A stretch of DNA of 64,000 bases from Whalleya microplaca (taxonomy: Eukaryota > Ascomycota > Sordariomycetes > Xylariales > Xylariaceae), in contig MU385728.1 in the NCBI GenBank assembly GCA_022497155.1, positions 434,001 through 498,000 on the forward strand, written 5' to 3'. Below are positions 1-12,302 of this stretch, one piece after another. The notes beneath the pieces are model-generated. The model saw only the letters and a program-made list of their open reading frames with translations, had not been told where the DNA came from and made no database searches. The position numbers and the translations under genes are program-made. Each line of letters opens with the position of its first letter. Positions within the stretch are counted from its first letter, which is position 1.

Positions 1-314
1 ACCTGTTCACCAAGCAGCTTCATGAGGAGTCTTCTTTCATTTCCAACCCTGCCCCCAGCGTCGTGGTTCAGACCATGCTTGGACCCGTGTTCAAGCAGTA
101 CCGCGTCCTGGACCTGCAGGATGGCAACGTCGTCGCCATGACCGAGACCGGCGACGTCAAGACTGGCCTTCCCGTCGCTGAGCAGTCCAACCTCTGGACC
201 CGCCTCCAGCGTGCCTTCGACCAGGGCCATGGCAGCGTCCGCGTCCTCGTTCTCAACGACGGTGGCCAGGAACTGGTCGTCGATGTCAAGGTCATCCACG
301 GCACTCGCCTGTAA
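1..314 (+). CDS. hex1: Woronin body major protein HEX1, 3' part (5' end outside window)
   Basis: The reading frame enters at base 3 and runs 103 codons to TAA at 312-314. The translated C-terminal part (MLGPVFKQYRVLD, VAMTETGDVK, SVRVLVLNDGG) matches what I know of HEX1, the peroxisome-derived Woronin-body core protein. HEX1 has an eIF5A-like fold, self-assembles into crystals and plugs septal pores after hyphal damage. The family ends in a peroxisomal targeting signal type 1; here the last three residues are TRL, where the Neurospora protein has SRL. There is no intron in the visible part. The family is diagnostic of Pezizomycotina. The missing N-terminal half prevents a check of the start and of the 5' alternative splicing known in this gene. 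Confidence 0.93.
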   Translation, partial: LFTKQLHEESSFISNPAPSVVVQTMLGPVFKQYRVLDLQDGNVVAMTETGDVKTGLPVAEQSNLWTRLQRAFDQGHGSVRVLVLNDGGQELVVDVKVIHGTRL

Positions 315-1244
315 ATTTATGCAACACTGTTGTAGTTTATGATGTACCGAGTACCGAGATTATACTAGAGTCGATCAGCTTTAGCATACATGGGGACATT
401 TCTTATGCACATGGTTTATGATGATGGAGTCGCGGTTGATCTCGTTAAGATTGTTTCTCGGATCTTTCGCGTTATTATTACGGATATATGAAAAGGGGGG
501 ACGATGTGGATGGTGTCATATTGAGTACTTAGATATGAATAGCTTTGTATATGGTTGGTAATGCACTGTCAACTCTTAACCCAACTACTGTATTATTCTC
601 GATGCGCTTTGACCTACTGCTGCCCCGCGTGAACTCTGTTTCTGTCTGTATCTTACCGATGTGAGGTGGTCAACGCGTCTCGGCATACAAAAGAGGGAAA
701 ATTAGCCAGCTAGCTCTAGACCTCTCCATCCCTAATACAACACCTTTTGGGCCTCTCGCTATCCACGTACCTGCATACCGACCTGATAACATTGGATGTG
801 TATCTATGTGTGCCGTCCCGTGTTCCACCGGCCATCAGGGTATCTTGTCCCAGCTAATCCGAAGTATGCATGCTCCACACCAGCTATTATGCTAGCCAAT
901 GACAATACAACTCCCCTCCTTTATCAAGTTGTAATGATAAGACGCAATCGCGACCTTCTGAACCTGGCCAAAGGGAGTGCCTCGTGATCCTTCCTATTAG
1001 ATATATGTATATAGCACAGTAGGTATTACCTGTGACTAAGGAGGGGTTATCTGAAACTTTATTCGAACATGACAGACATTTGATCTCAACTCCAAGTCTT
1101 CTTCCCTCACAATACAACCCTTCTTTGAAAAGGGTACATACTAGGAGACATCAAAGCAAGATACCAATAGATACATATAATTCTCAGCCGAATTTCCGAA
1201 GTCTGCTATCCTTCACCATCTCATTTCATTAACGTCTAGCCGTC
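315..1244. other. Intergenic, hex1 3' flank and bleomycin hydrolase promoter
   Basis: No coding region is supported here. The first 200 bases are AT-rich as expected for the hex1 3' UTR. Bases 1075-1240 are pyrimidine- and A-rich with short TC runs leading to the ATG at 1245, which fits a 5' leader. Confidence 0.5.
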
Positions 1245-3015
1245 ATGGGTGCGCAACAATCCAAGACGTCGCCTGAGATATTGATGCATGAGAAAGCTGT
1301 CCTGGAACGTCTGCGATCACTACAATTAGAAGTCGAGTCCGAAGATGACTTCGTCCATGTAGACGGCGAAAAGGCACTCGTTGACGACACGATAACTAGA
1401 ACCCCGGAGAAGCTAGAAATCGAGCTCACACGGGCCTGGCGATCCAGATTGCTCGCTAACCCTAAGAATAGGTTCGTTTTGCGTGACTCGTAGGTGCATA
1501 TATGTAGTTATTAACGAAGTGTATCTACTGTTCACAGACTTGCTCTGGCAGCCCTGAGCGTCGCAAACCCACGAGACGTCCTGACTTCTAGAGCCACCAA
1601 GATTGCTGATCAGCATGTCTTCAACATCCGCATCCCATTTGAGGGCGCTCCTATCACCAACCAGAGATCCTCAGGCCGATGTTGGCTGTTCGCTAGCACG
1701 AATGTCTTCCGCGTGGCGCTGATGAAGAAGTACAATCTTGAGTCGTTCGAGCTGTCGCAGGCCTACCTGTTCTTTTGGGATAAGCTTGAGAAATCCAATT
1801 ATTTTCTTGAGAATATCATCGATACCGCCCAAGAAGATCTAGACAGCAGACTCGTGCAGAGAATCCTGGCTGATCCCGTCAGTGATGGCGGTCAGTGGGA
1901 CATGGTCTATAACCTTGTCGAGAAGTACGGTCTCGTGCCGCAGTCGCTGTATCCGGACAGCTGGAACGCCATGTCAAGCAGCACCCTCAACTACATCGTC
2001 ATTGCTAAGCTACGCGAGTACGCCGTAGTTCTGCGAAATTTGCTCAAGAGCCGCCCGAGGATCTCCGCCGCAAGCCTTTCGATAATCAAGAGAAAGATGA
2101 TGAACGAGATTTACATCATCTTAACCCTGACTCTTGGTCCTCCGCCTAGCACGACTGAGCAGTTTGAATGGGATTTCTTGGACAAGGATGGAAAGGCTCG
2201 TACTGTCATCTCGACGCCAATCAAGTTCGCTCAGGATATTTCCTCCCAGGAGTTCCGGATCACCAACGCCGCTATCGCCAGCATGGTCTCGCTGGTACAC
2301 GACCCACGCCATGACCCTCTAAGCCTAATGACGGTCAACCGCCTAGGTAATATTGTCGGCGGGAGAGGAGTCACGTACATCAACGTAGAGATGGCGACAC
2401 TCAAGCAAGCATGCGTCTCCATGCTCAAGGCCGGACTACCTGTATTCTTCGGTTCGGATGTGGGCAAATTTAGCGATCGGGCAAGCGGTATCATGGACCT
2501 CGACCTTATCGACTACGAGCTGGGTTTCAACGTCAAGCTATACGGGGGTGGCTTAGACAAGGCGGCTCGCCTTCGTGTTGGCGAGTCGGCCATGACGCAT
2601 GCTATGGTACTGACGGCTGTCCACGTCGACGATGAGGGCAAATGCGTGCGTTGGAGGGTTCAGAACAGTTGGGGTACCGAGCCCGGCGAGAAGGGCTGGT
2701 TCATCAGTAAGTCGTATTCTGCAGTCGTCCATGGCAGCTTCTCTCCACCACCCACAAGTGCAACTTTTCCATTTGGAGTTTCAAGCATCCTTAGCTCTCG
2801 ATAGACGCCTTGTGGTGTACCTATTATTTGGCAGACCGCCTGTCTAGAAAGAGCACATACTAACCTCGGATGCCGTAGTGAGCGATCCTTGGATGGACGA
2901 GTTTGTGTACCAGGCCGTCGTCGACCCCAGATTCCTCGTAAAGGAGGTCCGGGACGTGTTGAAGAAGGAGCCAATTGTGCTGCCCCTTTGGGACCCTATG
3001 GGTAGCCTGGCTTGA
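1245..3015 (+). CDS. Bleomycin hydrolase-type cysteine aminopeptidase (peptidase family C1B)
   Basis: Three exons are read: 1245-1471, 1538-2706 and 2879-3015, giving 510 aa. Intron 1 (1472-1537) is GTTCGT...TTCACAG. Intron 2 (2707-2878) is GTAAGT...CCGTAG with a TACTAAC branch site. Joining restores the family C-terminus (MSDPWMDEFVYQ). The papain-like triad is complete: Cys124 in GRCWLF, His430 in MTHAM, and Asn452 in NSWG. The family is a cytosolic self-compartmentalised hexamer that trims peptide N-termini and inactivates bleomycin; yeast Lap3/Gal6 is the model. The N-terminus MGAQQSK fits an N-myristoylation site. The protein ends at GSLA, without the extra C-terminal Lys that the yeast enzyme removes by autoprocessing. 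Length fits the family (about 450-510 aa). Function is by homology. Confidence 0.92.
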
Positions 3016-6000
3016 AATTGGAGGAGTTAGGATATTTACTTGGCATGACGATGGAATATGACGACGCATGGGCGTTCTACGGGATTATTGGTTGGTTGCG
3101 TATTAGGTATAATGAGGAGATTGCGTCTAACTTCCAAGATGGATGCCGTTCTTTATCTCCCCAGATACCGGGGCTGGGATCTAGGTTTACGAATGCGTGT
3201 TATAAGGCTCTAGTCAATAGGGGAATTCTAAGACGCTACTCGACGGTCTCATACTTGCTTTCATGAAGAACTGTCTTTTGAGTGATAGTTATAGAAGCAA
3301 GTGGTGGAGATATGAAGACTGCTGCCTCGAGGAAAACTTCCAACTAGGAAGATGGTATACTAGCTAATGTCAGGGTATATTGTTTGTCCCATATTTTGGA
3401 TACACCTATGTATACATGTACGCACGCTCCAGCGGACTTCGTCACCATTGTGAGTTCAATGCCCTACCCAGCGTTCTCTACGGAAGACCACCCCGTCACC
3501 GTGCCACGACGTGCGTCCTCAAGTTGATTAGTCCCACGGTGTACTGGGAAGACTATCTCTCTTCATGGCTAAAATCTTGGCTGATGGGCTTAGAAGCAGT
3601 GAGTTTACTTGCGAGTTAATGGCTGAGGATATTTTCTGTGTTCGTAGATATGTGATATGAGTAGGCACTACCCGCGGGTGGTCTTCCGTGATTTGCATAG
3701 TATATCAGGATGGGAGAAAGAGGATTCTGGGAAGGTCAGTTTAGAGGAAGAGGCAAATCATAGACAATGGGCTGGATGTTACGGGGCCCATATGTTGTTA
3801 AGCTATACATGTTTGCATTGAAAGACTGAGGAGAGTGATGGAGGTTGGGTGGCATTATGGTGGAATGGTCCTGTGTGTATTTCCATGGAGTCATATGTTG
3901 CTTCTTGTTGCTGTCGACGAAGGTACTGCTATTCAGTAGCGGTTAGTGTGAGTTGATATCACTGTCATGGGCTTAAGTTCAAGAGTTTATATATTCTTCA
4001 AAGTTACTTCCACCCCTCTGTTAACTCAGACCATGGTATATGAGCGTGGAAAGCTTGCATTCTTCCTTTGATATTGGAAAGATGCTGCTCTCGAGGTGGG
4101 ACACGGTATTTCGAGTTCCCCATCGATGCCGGGAAGATTGAATCTCGGGTTCTCAAACGTCGGAATTAGCACCTGAGGGACAGCGTAGCCGATGAGACTG
4201 GTTTTCCTTGTTCAGAGGCAACACGTATGACTTGGTAGTTGATAAATCGGGCGTTGTTAGCATCCGCCTAGTATTTTGCCTTGGAATCCCGGATACTATT
4301 CGACGCTAGCAGGAACTCTTGTACGATATCGGTGTCCCAGCTCTCTGGATTTGTACCGAAGTCTCGGTGATAGTCCTCTGAAGAATGCATGGCAGACACG
4401 TGTCGAGGTTTTCGGAACCCAACATGAAGAATTCGTGACACTTAGATCAGCTAGAACCTACAAACATGCAAGTATCCGAATATCTACGAAGTTTCCGGTG
4501 TTTCACCTAGGCAAGTCTATCCTCCAGCGAACATACGTACTAGGATACCCTAAGCAACCGTATATAATCACTAGCCTGTCTATCCTATGAAGATGCATCT
4601 GAACGGTGTATATAGTACGACGTGACACAACACAACGCAAAAAATTATCCTTCTCCGATGCAGAGTAACCAAATAGGTATGTATTGCCGCATCTTGAAAC
4701 CTAACTCCATTGAGCTTTCAGCTCTCATGAGGCAGCACGCTAGGGTTGAATTCAATCCTGTCAGCGGCGATGTAGTATATTCTTAAGGTAACCTCGACTA
4801 CGGCCCTAAATGATATTGTCAGCGACTAGATGGATTTTGTTTTATTTCAATACGATATTATATTAGAAGCAGAGTCAGCCGAGTGGTAATCCACTTGAAC
4901 ATCGTGGCCTATATACGCATATCTAAAGTGAGGAAAAACCATTACCATAACGCCATAACTAAAAGCTACAAATGATGTAAGTTAAGTAAAAAGTAGGAAA
5001 ATAAAAATAAAAAATAAAATCTGAGAACATAATAATTTGGCAAAAAAGCTCGGCACCAGGATCAACTCTACTCAGCCGTTGGTGAGTCAGAACTCACCGG
5101 ATGAGTTGAACCTAGGACCTACGAAAAACCCCATTGAGGATTTTATCTGCCGGCAGTCCGACCCATTGACCAAGGCTAGTTTGGTTTGAGCCGGTGACTC
5201 GGTTGGGTACCTGCTGTTTAATTTTGGTATGTAAACCCTTTGTTTGCTGCACTGACCGGGTGACTGGCTGCCTGGTTACCGGGAGAGACATGGCGACAAC
5301 AACAACTGCTGGGAAACTATCCTCAGCACTTACACCCAATAAAATCAACACAATGTATGGCATACGTCGCTGTTCTAACATTTGAAGATATACTTACTAA
5401 GAAGCTACCCAAACCCAAGGCTGCCTATGACTCAGTGGGCTGAATATGCCGAACTACGTGTCCACACGGGTATACCCGGCGCTGAGGACCCGTTAGTATG
5501 GCATCACTTCCTGCATGACCGTTGCTAAGTGGGTAGGTTAGGATCCTATGTATGTGGGCGATATCATGCACATGAGATGGTGTGGGAGGCGATCGCAGCT
5601 AATCTTTTTACATCGAGCTGTTGTGCATTCCAAGACCGGAGAATGCAGAGCCGGGGATGCCAAGGTATCATCCTTTTTGCTTCAAGCACATGAACAGGCT
5701 GTTTGACTGGTATTCGGATGCTGATGGCGTTCGCCCGAGTAACCAGACACTATTGTACAGCAAGCCTCGAGCAATCAGAAAAGGAGGCGGACGTCGTTGC
5801 CCCCTCGCAAATAGTTGCTATCATAGACACCGTTGACTCTCTTGGATTGACTCTAGGTTATATACTGACCGAGTGCATATTATGACGTCCTAATAGTGAC
5901 TATATTTATTATTATATTTCTGGTTTTGACAGAGTTCGGTAGGATACCTACGGGGACCAACTTCTGCTTAGGCATTTAGCGGCTCTGCGCAATCTGATAG

Positions 6001-8880
6001 AATAGGTAAGCTGTCAAGGGATACAAGGCATTATATTCTAACTGTCCTACCACCATCGAAGTCATAAGACTTCCCTAGCCAGCGGTCCTACCGCCCTAGT
6101 TGACTCGGAAACATTCTAGAAGACGCTGTGTAGCAGAGAAAAGCGGAGAAATTTGAACAAAATGGGCAGATTCAGCTCAGACTCATCTACTCAGCTATGT
6201 CTAGCGTATGCGAAGTCGTGTTCTACCCATCCTCGGTGTAAATGACCGCTCATAGGCCATTGAGTTTCTGTTTTAATGATTCTCCATCACTCCAACTGAC
6301 GTAGAGTTCACGGCAGGTGGATTAAGAACCCACTTCATTTTCGTCTAGGACGCACGCTTGGAAGCGTTTGGTAATTTCCTAATAGCCGCGTGACATATTG
6401 GGCACCACATTCGAACCGAGATGACATCCACGCCCAAGGCTAAGCTGACAACTTGTCTGCCCAGGCGGAGAGGCTGTTAGAGCTCGCGAACGTGGAGTCG
6501 ACTAGGAATCCTGTTCATAGAGTTGCTCGCTCCAACTTGCCTCGGGTCGTTTACGTCGAGCCTCACTCTAGGGACAATCACACCTCAGTAAGCTCTTCCT
6601 CGCTGAGACGACCTTGGTTTGATAGTCACATGCGTGGCTTTACACACCGCTGGCAAATCGAAATGCCATTTTTGCTACCCAGTGTTCGCCTCCTTCATCC
6701 GTAGCCAATCCGTCTAAGTTGCCAGCGGTCTTTGGTGTAGAGGCCGGTGACGAAGGCAAGGGGGCGAGCTGAAGGCAAACACCCCGAAATAGCACGTGGT
6801 CGTTGAAACGAGTCATTCAAATGCCGCGTGGGGTCCTTGAATGGAATTGATCCCTTGATGTTAATGGTAGCCCAAACACACAGGGAGTCCCCGGAATTCG
6901 CCACTTGGGCGGTTATTGCACAAACTGTAAACTGTCGTTCAGCTAACTGAAGAATCTAATTTCCTCGGCACAGATCTCCTTTTCTGACTCTTACTGAAAG
7001 TACACAGGATTTCGCGGCAAGTTTATCTGTACCGGTCATTGGACCCAATGGTGCGGGCCGCACAAGAGACAGAGACTCTAAAGCAGTTCAAGGTGGCCAA
7101 TCAGACACGAGCCTTCTTTGCAGGGGGGTTCATTGGGTTCCAATTAGTCTGGCATTGAAGCCCGAAACACCAAATCCGGCGCCAATGACCGCGAATCTCC
7201 CAGACTCAAGACTGGAGGAGAGGATAGCGGATGGAGACATGAGACGAAATTCCAAAATAAGACGGAGTATGGCATAGTGTGACGACTGGTCTGTTGGCTG
7301 CCTGCCGCGGTATCGCTGCATCGTTGCCATAGCGAGAGCGTTGGATGAATGGCGCGGTCGAGTTGATGCCTCTCGAGACTACAACCACTGAGGTCGTCGT
7401 GGTCAATATGCGCTGGGTCATTTACGTGTCAGTTGGCAGCTAAATGAATCTATTTGCTACTGTTGACATCTCGTTGTCGAATAGCATGTAAACTGTAAAT
7501 TCCAAAACAACAAAACAACAAAAGTAGCCCCAGAGACATGCATACGTCAGCCTGGAGCATAACAGAGGTTAGAGTTATTTGAAGTCGGCGAAACTCCAGC
7601 ATAAAGCGCAAGTTATCAATACTCAAGTTGGCAGTTTTACTTGAATTCTTACATACACTTGTGGCCGAGTTTCCAATATTAGCAGCGCCGTCATTTCGCT
7701 TATCGACTTATATCCACTCACTTACATGCCGACTCTATCTGTCTGTCTTCAACAAAGCATTTCTAAGCCGACTCTACCACACTGAAATCCTACCTATTGT
7801 CGCAAGTATGACGGTTGTGGGAGCCAGGGTAGATTAATAATTTCAGGTTGCTGATCATTGATTCAGGTTGCACTGGCAGGAGAACTCTCCCTAACTCCCC
7901 GAAAGGGAAAAGAGCCGTTCCTACATACTGCGTCCGGAGAGGTGTACATACAATACCATTTCCAGCCTAGTAGGGCGTCCTGGGGGAACCCTTGCTGAAC
8001 CCTAACCTAGGCTGGGTTCACTAGTCCAGCCCACTGAGCCCAGCTTGCTGGACACTGGACAAGGAGACAAGTCAAATTCTGGCCGTCGGCCATTGACGCA
8101 ACTCAATTCTATTTTGCGACAAGGACGTCATCGCATTTCAGACTCCTTCCCCGTTTCCCCCCCCCCCCCCATACCACTTCCCACCAGACAGCCATATTCT
8201 TTTTTCTCCCATTTAACTCCCATTTAATCTACAGCGAAGTACCTAGTGCCTTCAGGTAGGTTTACGTAGGAGAAGCTGCGCCGCAGTTGGACAACAACGT
8301 TTCATCCGAATCCTTCCAAAGGGGGAGAGAGTGTCCATACTGCATACCTTCCTACATACATCCATCCAACTCAGCTGCTAAGGACTCAGGTTCTTCTCTT
8401 TTTTCTCTTTTCCCCTCCCCCACTTCTTCCTGGTGCGATGCATGACCAAAGCGTTGCTTGCCGCATACACTTCCCATCTAGAAAACCCAGCTGCATGAAA
8501 TATCCACCCACCCAGAAACCTTCTTTCACTCCTGGACATACGATCTAAGTTTCTCCTGCGGCAAGCGTTTAAATACACATTGTATTTGCTGCAGAGCCTC
8601 AGCAATTGTTTCCCAAAAGTTTATTTAACCTTGTTCTGTCCCTTGCCGACACAAGTGGGCGGGAAGGACGCACGTATCCGAGCGCGGCGTTGTCGAGTTC
8701 GCGAACGCCTCATTGATTATTCCCCCCATTGACACTCTTAAGTCTTACCAAACTGCCAATCCAACTTGGAGGGTAGACGAAACCACCCTCCTCTCAGGAT
8801 AAAACGATAAGACGAACAGCACATCAATCAACCCTCATCATCATTACTTAACTGCCAATTTCTCTCTTCCTGCACGGGTC
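3016..8880. other. Gene-poor stretch, no supported gene
   Basis: I see only short, low-quality frames with no recognisable domain. An A-rich block lies at 4975-5050. A C14 mononucleotide run sits at 8157-8170. Around 7140-7210 the minus strand reads RFAVIGAGFGVSG, which resembles a dinucleotide-binding GxGxxG loop, but no flavoprotein continues from it. Confidence 0.4.
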
Positions 8881-9539
8881 ACTTGATCAATTTGCACCTG
8901 GACAACGCATACAATTCGCCTCCCCCAACTGTCGGGATAACGGCAGCATAACCTGAACTGAAGGGACTCGCCCGTCTTAGTACATCGCATAACCCTCGTG
9001 GCGGGCTGAAAGAAGGCGACTCTAGTGGCCCAATTCCACTGCCAGTTCCCGCCTGCAGCCCAACTCGACGACTAAGAATCCGCATGGGTTCAACCCCGCG
9101 ATAGGACCCCTATTTGATATTTGTTTGTGAGCTTCTTTTCTGCAACGAGGGTAACGAGGGTAAATAAGTATGCAGTGTCCATCATCCTGTTCATTAAAAT
9201 CTTCTTTACACGGCAGATGTCGGCTTTTTGAGTCCGAGCTGACTTGTTTCTTGCAGACGAGACCCATCTTTTGTGACTCGATAAACCTGCTGCCAGCGAA
9301 GGCCCCCAACAGGCAGCTTATACGAGTCTTGGGTTGGACTATTATCAAGCTAAACTCGGAGAATTACGTCGTCCCACTTTGCTTTCTGTCAACTTCTAAG
9401 TCGGCCTTCTTACTCATCTGCTTATTATATTTTTCTCATTTTCCAAATTCCTCACGCTTAATTGAGGGGATATTGGATTAAACCGCCATCAATCAGCGCA
9501 TCCTTATTATCAAACTTGATATAGCGGGCACTGATCAAC
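8881..9539 (+). promoter_or_regulatory. Probable promoter and 5' leader of the DUF8035-like gene
   Basis: This is noncoding sequence directly before the ATG at 9540, with T/C-rich runs at 9370-9450. No TATA box stands out. The upstream stretch 8150-8640 is also pyrimidine-rich. Assignment rests on position and composition only. Confidence 0.3.
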
Positions 9540-12302
9540 ATGGCTGACCCTCGGTACCGCTACCCCTCGGGTCGCCGGTCCCCTACCTTTAACCCCGCGC
9601 GAGCCACGATGCCCGTGGGTATAGGTCATAACTCGCACTATGGCGGGGACCTCCACGCGATACCGACGGCTCGTTACGATTCCACTGTCCCGCGAAGAGT
9701 CAACGATCATAAAACGCCGGTGACTCCAGCAACTACTATAACTACCTACAATGTGACTAAAGATCCCGTGTCGAGAGGCTCGAGTCACACTAGCCACACG
9801 AGTAGTAACACGGCTCGTCATCGATCGTCTACTCTCGATACCGGGGCAGTGAAGCCAATTATAGTTACCACCAATCATCCCAGTCGACCACATGGAACTT
9901 CTTCACACACCTCGTCCAGCACTCGGGTGCCCAGTCCGACTCGCGATGTGTATCGATCGACCGATGATGCATACTATGCGCAACCTGCCTCGTCAATTCA
10001 TTCGCGAGGCCAAAATCGGCATAGTAGCTATGGCCATGGCCATACCCAAAGCGCAACCTTGAGCAACGATGAGTTCTACCGATTGAGGGAGCGAGTTGGT
10101 GACGATAGGCTTCGAGCCCCAGCACGTCCACCAGCTGAGGCTTACCGCCACTCGCGCCCTCATGCAATCTATACAGACCCATCACATACCGCAACCACCA
10201 CAGCGCTTGTTGACTACGAAGGCGATGGCTACGAGTACACAAGGCCTAGCGATCTTGCTAGGTACGATCTGGATAACGATCGGCGCAGGAGCCGACGGGA
10301 CAGCATTGATCGTCCTTATTATCGCCCTACTGTTAACGTGGTGACCAACGAGACAGGTCGATATGACAGTCGTAGCCGTGGACCGCCGCCTACGTCTGCC
10401 GGACTCGACCGATATAACAGGGCAACCGCGGCAGGTATTTACGATCGTCCAACGGTCACTATGCCCGCTCTACCATCTGTGCCTGCGCCGCCACTAATAG
10501 ATACTGGGAGACGGACCGCTCCTGAAGGTTTAAGGAGTCCATCAGTCGACCGCAGAAGCTCTCGACCAAGACCCGTCTCACTATATCAAGACTCACCAGC
10601 AAGAATGTCGCATCCGGATGATCTTTATCGCTCCCATGACGACGAGCGGGTGCATAGTCGTCGGGACCGTGACGATCCTTACTACGATGATAACGTTACC
10701 TCCCGTGGCTTTGGTATTCGCACAGACTCGATAGAGCAACCAGAAACACCTGTGATTACCCGCCACGATTATGATGACCGACGCACACCGCGCGATGTGA
10801 CAGAGTATCCGTCAAACTATCCTCCGGACGAACCAATTGATCGTGCTCGTAGCCGTGATTCACGGAAGCCTGCTGATGACACATCAACCCGCGCTGACGT
10901 AAGTCAGGATCGCAAAGATAACATTGGCCGCAAGAACAGCATTGGTGGCCGTGCTCGGGACAAGGTTGCCGGTGGGCTGAGTGTCGCCGCTGCTGCAATG
11001 GGCCTCGCGCCTAGGGAATCGTCCAGAGACGACACCAAAGGCTCCCCACGACGGCGAGATCCCGAGGAAGACCAGGAGAGAGCAAGCTCTCGTACCGACC
11101 CATACAAATCTAAAGATAAGGATGGTGTGGAACGACGGGCTTCTCCAAGGGAAGATCCAGTCGATATAGAGCATCGACGGGAATCTCGCCGAGAGGAGGC
11201 AGGTTCGGGGTCAAACTCCAGAGAGCGTGGTCTTGAAAGGGAAAGGGAGCGAGAGCTACGAGAGAGGGAAAGAGAGCGAGAACGTGAGCCCAGCCGGCGA
11301 GATGCCGATGCTAAGCTCAATAAACCAAATGGAGACAAGCGAGATGACTCACCCCAATCTGATGGCTCCGCCTCTGCATCGCGCCGCAGACAGCGCACTT
11401 CTGCAGCCTTCAATCCTACAGACACTAAGGGCTTGATGGACCTGAAAGCCGAATTGGCTGCAATGGACGGTCAAGATACACAAAAGGAGAAACAGCCCAC
11501 TAAGGACCAAACGTTGGACAAGGACACCACGACAACTAATGGCGCCGAGAGGCACTCAGTCGAATCACGAGAGGAATCTCGTGGACGTGAAGTAGTTCCA
11601 GCACGGGAGGACAAACAAGTCCGACTTGTGTCACCTCCACGGGACAGGTCTGAGCCGAAGCCAATCAAGGGTATCTTGAAGCAGCCTAAGGTCAAGTTCC
11701 CCGAAGAAGATAATCCTGTCCGGGAGGGAGTTGCCCCGCACAAAGATGACAAAACCAAAAAGGACGTCCCACCAGGTGCTCGGTGGACTAGAATCAACCG
11801 CAAGATGGTCAGCCCCGCTGCTCTGGAGGTTGGCAAGGAGCGCTTCGAGGTTCGCGACGATTTTGTAATTGTGCTGCGGGTCCTCAGTAAAGAGGAGATT
11901 CAAGCTTATGCTATTGCTACGGCACAAATTCGTGGTAAGTCGGGTTTTAAATCGTCGAATGGCATAGGGCACACATCACTAACAACAATAACAGAGCAGC
12001 GTAGAAAGGAGTACGAGAAGGAATACGAAGTCGACCGCGAATATGATCAAGATCATGACCGCACTGATGAGGAACGGCGTAGTCGTCGCCGCCGTCGGGA
12101 GGAAGAGTACGACTACCGAGGGGATCGCGATCGGGATGATGTTCGGGACCGTGATCGCCATCGCCGGCACCGACGTGGCTCTGACTCGGATGAAAACGAC
12201 GGCCGAGTCAAGGCGATCGAAGATGGCAGTAGCAATCACCACCGCCATCGCTCTTACCGAGATTATGACACCCTTGCCGGCGGCTCGGACGATAGGCGGT
12301 GA
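9540..12302 (+). CDS. Large disordered protein with conserved C-terminal domain (DUF8035-like)
   Basis: The frame is open from ATG 9540 to TGA 12302 (920 codons). It contains a probable 60-bp intron at 11935-11994 (GTAAGT...CACTAAC...AACAG). Removing it keeps the frame, gives about 900 aa, and joins TAQIR to EQRRKEYEK. Residues 1-740 are low complexity, rich in R, D, S, T and P, with RE/RD dipeptide runs near 560-585. Residues about 742-798 (PPGARWTRINRKMVSP, FVIVLRVLSKEEI) form the only conserved block. I recognise it as the fungal domain I believe is Pfam DUF8035; its function is unknown. The tail is again RD/RH-rich, resembling arginine-rich RNA-associated proteins, which is only an analogy. 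The start has an adenine-rich context (caacATGG). Minus-strand frames across this gene are shadows. Confidence 0.88.
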   Translation: MADPRYRYPSGRRSPTFNPARATMPVGIGHNSHYGGDLHAIPTARYDSTVPRRVNDHKTPVTPATTITTYNVTKDPVSRGSSHTSHTSSNTARHRSSTLDTGAVKPIIVTTNHPSRPHGTSSHTSSSTRVPSPTRDVYRSTDDAYYAQPASSIHSRGQNRHSSYGHGHTQSATLSNDEFYRLRERVGDDRLRAPARPPAEAYRHSRPHAIYTDPSHTATTTALVDYEGDGYEYTRPSDLARYDLDNDRRRSRRDSIDRPYYRPTVNVVTNETGRYDSRSRGPPPTSAGLDRYNRATAAGIYDRPTVTMPALPSVPAPPLIDTGRRTAPEGLRSPSVDRRSSRPRPVSLYQDSPARMSHPDDLYRSHDDERVHSRRDRDDPYYDDNVTSRGFGIRTDSIEQPETPVITRHDYDDRRTPRDVTEYPSNYPPDEPIDRARSRDSRKPADDTSTRADVSQDRKDNIGRKNSIGGRARDKVAGGLSVAAAAMGLAPRESSRDDTKGSPRRRDPEEDQERASSRTDPYKSKDKDGVERRASPREDPVDIEHRRESRREEAGSGSNSRERGLERERERELREREREREREPSRRDADAKLNKPNGDKRDDSPQSDGSASASRRRQRTSAAFNPTDTKGLMDLKAELAAMDGQDTQKEKQPTKDQTLDKDTTTTNGAERHSVESREESRGREVVPAREDKQVRLVSPPRDRSEPKPIKGILKQPKVKFPEEDNPVREGVAPHKDDKTKKDVPPGARWTRINRKMVSPAALEVGKERFEVRDDFVIVLRVLSKEEIQAYAIATAQIRGKSGFKSSNGIGHTSLTTITEQRRKEYEKEYEVDREYDQDHDRTDEERRSRRRRREEEYDYRGDRDRDDVRDRDRHRRHRRGSDSDENDGRVKAIEDGSSNHHRHRSYRDYDTLAGGSDDRR
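11935..11994 (+). other. Probable 60-bp intron, multiple of three and without stop
   Basis: The donor is GTAAGT, the branch-like CACTAAC lies 13 bases before the end, and the acceptor is ACAG. Retention would insert 20 residues just after the conserved domain. Confidence 0.75.

Noticed and set aside
4870..5110. tRNA-like pieces (CAGCCGAGTGGTAA near 4876; GAGTTGAACCTAGGACC near 5103), considered as a SINE
   Set aside because: A-box and B-box spacing and folding do not hold, and no target duplication or second copy was found.
7130..7330. Minus-strand GxGxxG-like peptide (VIGAGFGVSG)
   Set aside because: The glycine loop is isolated; no other flavoprotein or dehydrogenase motif follows in any frame.
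9510..12302. Several minus-strand frames of 80-173 codons opposite the DUF8035-like gene
   Set aside because: They are antisense shadows of a repetitive Arg/Asp/Ser-rich coding frame and show only low-complexity R/S runs.
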